Below, in pieces: positions 32,270 to 36,629 of a stretch of DNA of 36,629 nt. The stretch covers positions 1 through 36,629 of the forward strand of contig JARRKE010000015.1 of assembly GCA_037388465.1 (NCBI GenBank), given 5' to 3'. Every line of letters starts with the position of its first letter. Position 1 is the first letter of the stretch. Position numbers and translations under genes: made by a program. The notes beneath the pieces were generated by a model. That model was not told the origin of the DNA. It made no database searches and saw nothing but the letters and a program-made list of their open reading frames with translations. This DNA comes from Gammaproteobacteria bacterium. Lineage in GTDB: Bacteria > Pseudomonadota > Gammaproteobacteria > SpSt-1174.

Positions 32270-32320
32270 TTGATCGCCCCCGTCAGTTCCCATCTCCAAG
32301 AAAATCAATCACATAGCAAG

Positions 32321-32337
32321 TTGGCAAGCTCTTTGCA
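32321..32337 (+). promoter_or_regulatory. Sigma-54 promoter of the permease–tmm–tdm unit
   Basis: TTGGCAAGCTCTTTGCA matches the sigma-54 consensus nearly perfectly (TGGCA and TTGCA, correct spacing). The predicted start is near 32348, which leaves a long leader of about 370 bases before the permease gene. Confidence 0.75.
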
Positions 32338-32341
32338 TTTC

Positions 32342-32368
32342 CTGTAGAGAAACTTTGTTGCACTACAG
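32342..32368 (+). promoter_or_regulatory. Operator-like element at the start of the tmm transcript
   Basis: GAAACTTTGTTGCA (32349–32362), almost identical to GAAACATTGTTGCA at the amtB start (18481–18494), lies inside an inverted repeat CTGTAG-N15-CTACAG (32342–32347 with 32363–32368). It abuts the predicted transcript start, so it may be a repressor site or a 5' mRNA element. Confidence 0.45.
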
Positions 32369-32425
32369 TAGCCGGTGATCGGGTCGGCATCCCGGCAACC
32401 GCAAAGAAGAGAGGAAAGCCGCCTC

Positions 32426-32590
32426 ATGTACCTGTCCGCCAAAGCGTCGGTCTTCGGACCGATTCGTCTTTATATGGACATTGCCGTCGAGACGGCGAAG
32501 GCCGACCTGTGTCCGCTCTCCCATGGACAACGCGATACACGCGTGTCCGGCGAGGGCGGTGCCGCGCATCCATACGACGCGGTGATTTAA
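32426..32590 (+). CDS. Possible 54-residue leader ORF
   Basis: A short frame with a purine-rich ribosome-binding site (AGAGGA, 32409–32414) 11 bases before ATG. The peptide begins MYLSAKASVFGPIRLYMDIAVETAK and has no recognisable domain. The second half looks like random translation. It lies in the long leader of the permease mRNA. It could be a leader peptide or an accidental frame. The rest of 32270–32716 shows only the promoter elements listed separately. Confidence 0.25.
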   Translation: MYLSAKASVFGPIRLYMDIAVETAKADLCPLSHGQRDTRVSGEGGAAHPYDAVI

Positions 32591-32716
32591 GCATCAACAG
32601 CTCCTGCAATCTCCATCGGGCCTGCATCCGCCCTTTATCCACCCCGGTAGCCGTCACCCCGCGTGACCGATCCGGTTTACACGCCGGGTTCCTGAGGAAC
32701 CCACAGGAGGTATGAA

Positions 32717-34342
32717 ATGAGCAGTGTTGAAAGTGCAATCGGCAGTGACAGCACGGCGTACGAGGCCGGTGCGCTGCATCGGAAGATCGACTGGACGGGC
32801 GCCTTCTGGGTGGCCAGCGGCGTGCCCGCCCTGGTGCTGTTTTCGATCGGCGCGATCGCCGCGACCGTGGGCAGACCGTCCTGGGTCGTGTGGACCGTCT
32901 CGATCATTTTCGGGTTTTTGCAGTCCTTCACGTACGCCGAAATCGCCGGCCTGTTTCCCAACAAGTCGGGCGGCGCCTCCGTCTACGGAGCCGTGGCCTG
33001 GGTGCGCTACAGCAAGATCATCGCGCCCGTTTCGGTGTGGTGTAACTGGTTCGCCTGGTCGCCGGTACTGGCCATCGGTTCCGGGCTGGGGGCCGGCTAC
33101 ATCCTGAGCATACTTTTTGCGCCCACCGCCGAAATCAACACCTGGCATATCACCCTGCTGCATCTCGGCTGGATCATGCAGGGGCTTTCGCTGCGCATAA
33201 ACGCCACCTTCATCATCGGCGCGATCCTGCTTCTGGCCGTGTTCAGCATCCAGCACGGCGGCATCCTGCGTTCGGCCCGGGTGACGAAGATCCTGGGGAT
33301 TTCGGCGCTGCTGCCGCTGCTGCTGATCGGCCTGGCGCCGTTCGTGTCGGGCGGCGTGAGCGTCGACCACTTCTTCCCGCTCGTCCCCATCGCCATGGAC
33401 GCTTCCGGTAAAGCCGTCGACGGCACCTGGAACATGGCGGGCTGGACGCTGATGGCCGGCGGCCTGTTCATCGCCGCGTGGTCGACCTACGGTTTCGAAA
33501 CCGCCGTGTGCTACACGCGCGAATTCCGGGACCCGCAAAAGGACACCTTCAAGGCGATCTTCTACTCCGGCCTGCTGTGCCTGATCGCGTTCACCCTGGT
33601 GCCGCTGGCCTTCCAGGGCGCCCTCGGCCTGAAGGGCATGCTGGCGCCGGGAATCTACAGCGGCATGGGCGTGGGCAAGGCGATGGCCGGCATGGTGGGC
33701 GGTTCGTACCTGATCGCCAAGGTCATCCTCGTCATGCTCATCCTGGCGCTGATGCTCTCGATCATGACCGCCATGGCCGGATCGTCGCGCACCCTGTACC
33801 AGGCGTCGGTGGACGGCTGGCTGCCCAAGTACCTGTCGCGCGTCAACGAACACGGTGCGCCCACCCGGGCGATGTGGACGGACCTCTGCTTCAACATGCT
33901 GTTGCTGATGATGTCCAACTACGTGTTCATTCTCGCCATCTCCAACGTCGGCTACATCATCTTCAACTTCCTGAACCTCAACGCCGGCTGGATCCATCGC
34001 ATGGACCGCCGCGACTGGAAGCGTCCGTTCAAGGCGCCGTCCTGGCTGTTGGTGGCGGGCTTCGTGCTCTCCTTCGTCAACCTGGTGCTGCTCGGCATGG
34101 GCGCCGACATCTGGGGCAGCGGCACCCTGCTTTCAGGGCTCGTCTTCGCCGCCCTGATCGTGCCGATATTCCTGTTCCGCCACTACGTCACCGACAAGGG
34201 CAAGTTCCCCAAGGCGATGGTGGAGGACATGCACCTCGGCGACGAAGGCCAGGTGGTCAAGCGGGCGGGGGTGCTGCCGTACGTCACTTTGTTAGCTGCA
34301 GTTGTTGTTGTCTTCGCAAGCCACGCACTGGCTGTGTACTAA
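32717..34342 (+). CDS. APC-superfamily permease, candidate methylated-amine importer
   Basis: A 541-residue inner-membrane transporter of the amino acid–polyamine–organocation type with about 12 or more helices. It shows the helix-1 region [20 protein letters not shown], the conserved [22 protein letters not shown] after helix 2, and the [31 protein letters not shown] loop (core [14 protein letters not shown]). A very good ribosome-binding site (AGGAGGT) precedes ATG 32717. tmm follows after 13 bases, so the permease very probably brings in a substrate of that pathway, such as trimethylamine, TMAO or a related quaternary amine. The substrate is inferred from position only. Confidence 0.88.
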   Translation: MSSVESAIGSDSTAYEAGALHRKIDWTGAFWVASGVPALVLFSIGAIAATVGRPSWVVWTVSIIFGFLQSFTYAEIAGLFPNKSGGASVYGAVAWVRYSKIIAPVSVWCNWFAWSPVLAIGSGLGAGYILSILFAPTAEINTWHITLLHLGWIMQGLSLRINATFIIGAILLLAVFSIQHGGILRSARVTKILGISALLPLLLIGLAPFVSGGVSVDHFFPLVPIAMDASGKAVDGTWNMAGWTLMAGGLFIAAWSTYGFETAVCYTREFRDPQKDTFKAIFYSGLLCLIAFTLVPLAFQGALGLKGMLAPGIYSGMGVGKAMAGMVGGSYLIAKVILVMLILALMLSIMTAMAGSSRTLYQASVDGWLPKYLSRVNEHGAPTRAMWTDLCFNMLLLMMSNYVFILAISNVGYIIFNFLNLNAGWIHRMDRRDWKRPFKAPSWLLVAGFVLSFVNLVLLGMGADIWGSGTLLSGLVFAALIVPIFLFRHYVTDKGKFPKAMVEDMHLGDEGQVVKRAGVLPYVTLLAAVVVVFASHALAVY

Positions 34343-34355
34343 GGGGAAAAAGACC

Positions 34356-35732
34356 ATGAAAACTCGTATCTGCATCATCGGCGCCGGACCCAGCGGTCTC
34401 GCCATGCTTCGCGCCTTCGAATCCGCCCGCAAGGACGGCGTCGAGATTCCCGAGCTCGTCTGCTACGAAAAGCAAAGCGACTGGGGCGGGCTGTGGAACT
34501 ACACCTGGCGCACGGGCCTGGACAAGAACGGCGAGCCGGTGCACGGCAGCATGTACCGCTACCTGTGGTCGAACGGCCCCAAGGAATGCCTGGAGTTCGC
34601 CGACTATTCCTTCGAGGAACACTTCGGCCGTCCGATTCCGTCCTATCCGCCGCGCGCCGTGCTGCACGACTACATCATCGGCCGCGTCGAGAAGAGCGGG
34701 GTGCGCAAGTACATCGAGTTCGAGACGCCGGTGCGCTGGGTCGAGTACGCCGAGGACACGGGCAAGTTCACCGTCACCGTGATGGATCACAAAAAGGACG
34801 AGACGCGCGAAGAGATCTTCGATTACGTGGTGGTCGCATCCGGGCACTTCTCCACGCCGAACATGCCGTATTTCCCCGGCTTCGAGAAATTCCCCGGCCG
34901 CGTGCTGCACGCGCATGATTTCCGCGACGCCTGCGAGTTCGTCGGCAAGGACCTGCTGGTCGTCGGCAGCAGCTACTCGGCGGAGGACATCGCCAGCCAG
35001 TGCTACAAGTACGGCTGCAAGTCCATCACCTTCAGCTTCCGTTCCAGCCCGCTGGAATTCGACTGGCCGGAGTCCTTCACCACCAAGCCCCTGCTGACCA
35101 AGGTGGAAGGCAAGACCGCGCACTTCAAGGACGGCACCACCAAGGATGTGGACGCCATCGTCATGTGCACCGGCTACCTGCACCACTTCCCCTTCCTGCC
35201 CGACGAGCTGCGGCTCAAGACCAACAACCGCCTGTATCCGCTCAACCTGTACAAGGGCGTGTTCTGGGAAGACAACACCAAGCTGATGTACGTCGGCATG
35301 CAGGACCAGTACTACACCTTCAACATGTTCGATGCCCAGGCCTGGTACGCGCGCGACGTCATCCTCGGCCGCCTGCAGCTGCCCGACGCCGAGGCCATGG
35401 CCGCCGACATCAAGGACTGGCGCGCCCGCGAGGAAGCGCTGGAAGATCCCTTCCAGGCCATCGACTTCCAGACCGAGTACGTGCGCGACCTGCTGAAGTC
35501 CGTGGACTACCCGTTCCTCGACGTCGACCGCATCGCCGAGCTGTTCAAGGAATGGGAGCACCACAAGGAGGAAGACATCATGGGCTTCCGCAACCGCAGC
35601 TATCCCTCCGTGCTGACCGGCAACATGGCCCCGGTGCATCACACGCCCTGGCTGGATGCGATGGACGACTCGCTGGAGGCGTTCCTGGACATCAAGGACG
35701 AGGCGGACGAACCGGCGGCGGCCGCAAAGTGA
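34356..35732 (+). CDS. tmm: Trimethylamine monooxygenase (FMO type)
   Basis: Tmm oxidises trimethylamine to trimethylamine N-oxide with NADPH and O2. The 458-residue protein is a bacterial flavin monooxygenase. The FAD motif is GAGPSG at 9–14, and the FMO signature [11 protein letters not shown] fits FxGxxxHxxxF/Y. The NADPH motif [10 protein letters not shown] starts near 202. The segments [19 protein letters not shown] and [21 protein letters not shown] are characteristic of Tmm rather than of general FMOs. The start at 34356 fits the family; an in-frame ATG at 34302 lies in the permease gene. Neighbours are the permease before and the TMAO demethylase after, so the product is passed straight on. 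Confidence 0.95.
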   Translation: MKTRICIIGAGPSGLAMLRAFESARKDGVEIPELVCYEKQSDWGGLWNYTWRTGLDKNGEPVHGSMYRYLWSNGPKECLEFADYSFEEHFGRPIPSYPPRAVLHDYIIGRVEKSGVRKYIEFETPVRWVEYAEDTGKFTVTVMDHKKDETREEIFDYVVVASGHFSTPNMPYFPGFEKFPGRVLHAHDFRDACEFVGKDLLVVGSSYSAEDIASQCYKYGCKSITFSFRSSPLEFDWPESFTTKPLLTKVEGKTAHFKDGTTKDVDAIVMCTGYLHHFPFLPDELRLKTNNRLYPLNLYKGVFWEDNTKLMYVGMQDQYYTFNMFDAQAWYARDVILGRLQLPDAEAMAADIKDWRAREEALEDPFQAIDFQTEYVRDLLKSVDYPFLDVDRIAELFKEWEHHKEEDIMGFRNRSYPSVLTGNMAPVHHTPWLDAMDDSLEAFLDIKDEADEPAAAAK

Positions 35733-35750
35733 TTTACCGGCTGGTGCAAC

Positions 35751-35772
35751 GGCGCGGGCTTCGGCCCGCGCC
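35751..35772 (+). other. UUCG-capped hairpin between tmm and tdm
   Basis: GGCGCGGGC-TTCG-GCCCGCGCC is a perfect 9-base-pair stem with a very stable tetraloop, 18 bases after the tmm stop and 18 before tdm. No T-run follows. It may set unequal mRNA stability or partial termination between the two genes. Confidence 0.6.
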
Positions 35773-35790
35773 GGCAGGGCGGGTGTTCCG

Positions 35791-36629
35791 ATGACGGTCA
35801 TGGACGTGCAGGAAACGGTGACGGACGCGCCGCCGCAGCGCCTGTGGCTTGCCGGCGGTGCTGCCACGGCTGTGGCGCTGGAGGCGGGCGACCGCATTGC
35901 CATCGTTGACGTCGAGGGTATGCAGCCCGTGGACGTGTTCGCGTTCGATGCCGAGGGACGGCCGAACCCGGCTGCGCTCGGGATCAAGGCCGCGCGTGCC
36001 GCGTCCACGGCCCTGTCCGCCTATCTGGACGGAAAAAGCGAACAGGCGTCGGCCCTGGCCATGGCGTTGCGCGAGCACGGGGCCGATGCGGCCGCGCCTG
36101 GCGTGGCGCTGGGCGAGGCGGACAATCCGCCCGGCACCGAGGTCACGCTCAAGGCCAAGCAATCCGTCCTGGTGTGCATCGCCGCGCCCGGTGCCGACAC
36201 GGTGCTGAACGGCGCCGCGCCGCCGACCGAGATCGAGCTGCACGTCACGCGGGTCAAGCCCGAGGTCGAGCACCTGCCGCCGCCGCTGGCCGAGCCGCAG
36301 GCGGAGATCCGCATCAAGGCGGGCACCGCCCAGGCCTATCACGTCGCTGCCGGCGAATACATCCAGGTCATCGACGTGGCGGGCAAGCAGTGTTCGGACT
36401 TCCTGGCCTTCGACGCCGCCGACCTGGCGCGCGGCGAGGAGTCGGGGCTGGACGCCACCACCACGCGCACGCTCATGGGCAACATCTACCCGACGCCCGG
36501 GCTGCATTCGAAGTTCTTCGACGACAAGATGCGCCCGCTGGTCGAGGTCGTGCGCGACACGGTCGGCCGGCACGACACCTTCGCGCTCGCCTGCAGCGCG
36601 AAAAGCTACGAAGACAAAGGCTATCCCGG
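35791..36629 (+). CDS. tdm: Trimethylamine N-oxide demethylase (3' end outside window)
   Basis: Tdm splits TMAO into dimethylamine and formaldehyde; known enzymes use zinc and iron and have a DUF1989 part followed by a GcvT-like folate-binding part. The frame is open to the window edge (279 residues seen), so the GcvT-like half lies outside. A DUF1989 domain is clear at about 172–279: AGEYIQVIDVAGKQCSDFLAF, then TRTLMGNIYPTPGLHSKFF and CSAKSYEDKGYP, with C201 and C268 as possible metal ligands. Residues 22–65 (AGDRIAIVDVEGMQPVDVFAFD) look like a degenerate copy of the same unit. Start 35791 is the first ATG after the tmm–tdm hairpin; the ribosome-binding site is weak. A urea-carboxylase-associated DUF1989 protein is the alternative, but the tmm context argues for Tdm. 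Confidence 0.85.
   Translation, partial: MTVMDVQETVTDAPPQRLWLAGGAATAVALEAGDRIAIVDVEGMQPVDVFAFDAEGRPNPAALGIKAARAASTALSAYLDGKSEQASALAMALREHGADAAAPGVALGEADNPPGTEVTLKAKQSVLVCIAAPGADTVLNGAAPPTEIELHVTRVKPEVEHLPPPLAEPQAEIRIKAGTAQAYHVAAGEYIQVIDVAGKQCSDFLAFDAADLARGEESGLDATTTRTLMGNIYPTPGLHSKFFDDKMRPLVEVVRDTVGRHDTFALACSAKSYEDKGYP

Overview
The window is about 65% GC and reads as chromosome of a gammaproteobacterium. The polA–(sRNA locus)–engB–cytochrome c4–dsbA order and the thrB–DUF2782–polA neighbourhood are typical of Pseudomonas, Chromatiales and related groups. The ResB/CcsA (system II) cytochrome c maturation genes fit an Ectothiorhodospiraceae- or Chromatiales-like lineage better than an enteric one. 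I see no phage, insertion sequence, CRISPR array, tRNA or rRNA.

Left part (1–9.2 kb, mostly minus strand): the end of an ABC-transporter ATPase gene, then the nitrogen two-component pair ntrB–ntrC, a DUF4124 secreted protein and glnA. glnA has a clear sigma-54 promoter and an NtrC-type enhancer site. A CDF metal exporter, a TusA-like protein, homoserine kinase, a DUF2782 protein and a LOG-family protein follow.

Centre (9.4–18.2 kb): polA; a 537-base polA–engB gap holding two, possibly three, tandem minus-strand small-RNA genes spaced exactly 179 bases apart; engB; cytochrome c4; the ResB–CcsA haem-lyase pair; dsbA. The small-RNA array is the most novel item. Each unit has a sigma-E/AlgU-like promoter, stacked hairpins with C-rich anti-Shine-Dalgarno loops, and a terminator. 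Differences between the copies are wobble or compensatory changes that identify the minus strand as the RNA.

Right part (18.4–36.6 kb, all plus strand): a methylated-amine utilisation island. It starts with an Amt transporter and a 58-residue membrane miniprotein. Next is a tightly overlapping ten-gene run, purU–mgdABCD–gmaS–mgsABC–folD, encoding the N-methylglutamate pathway and its one-carbon outlet. A secreted PEBP-like protein, an APC permease, trimethylamine monooxygenase (tmm) and the start of trimethylamine N-oxide demethylase (tdm, cut by the window end) follow.

Read together: trimethylamine is oxidised to TMAO (Tmm) and demethylated to dimethylamine plus formaldehyde (Tdm). After a dimethylamine step not seen here, methylamine is joined to glutamate (GmaS), converted to N-methylglutamate (MgsABC), and oxidised back to glutamate with the methyl group passed to tetrahydrofolate (MgdABCD). 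FolD and PurU then take the C1 unit to formate. Sigma-54-type promoters before glnA, amtB and the permease–tmm–tdm unit, with NtrBC encoded nearby, suggest the amines serve as a nitrogen source under NtrC control. A shared GAAAC-W-TTGTTG element at the three methylamine promoters suggests a second, unidentified regulator.
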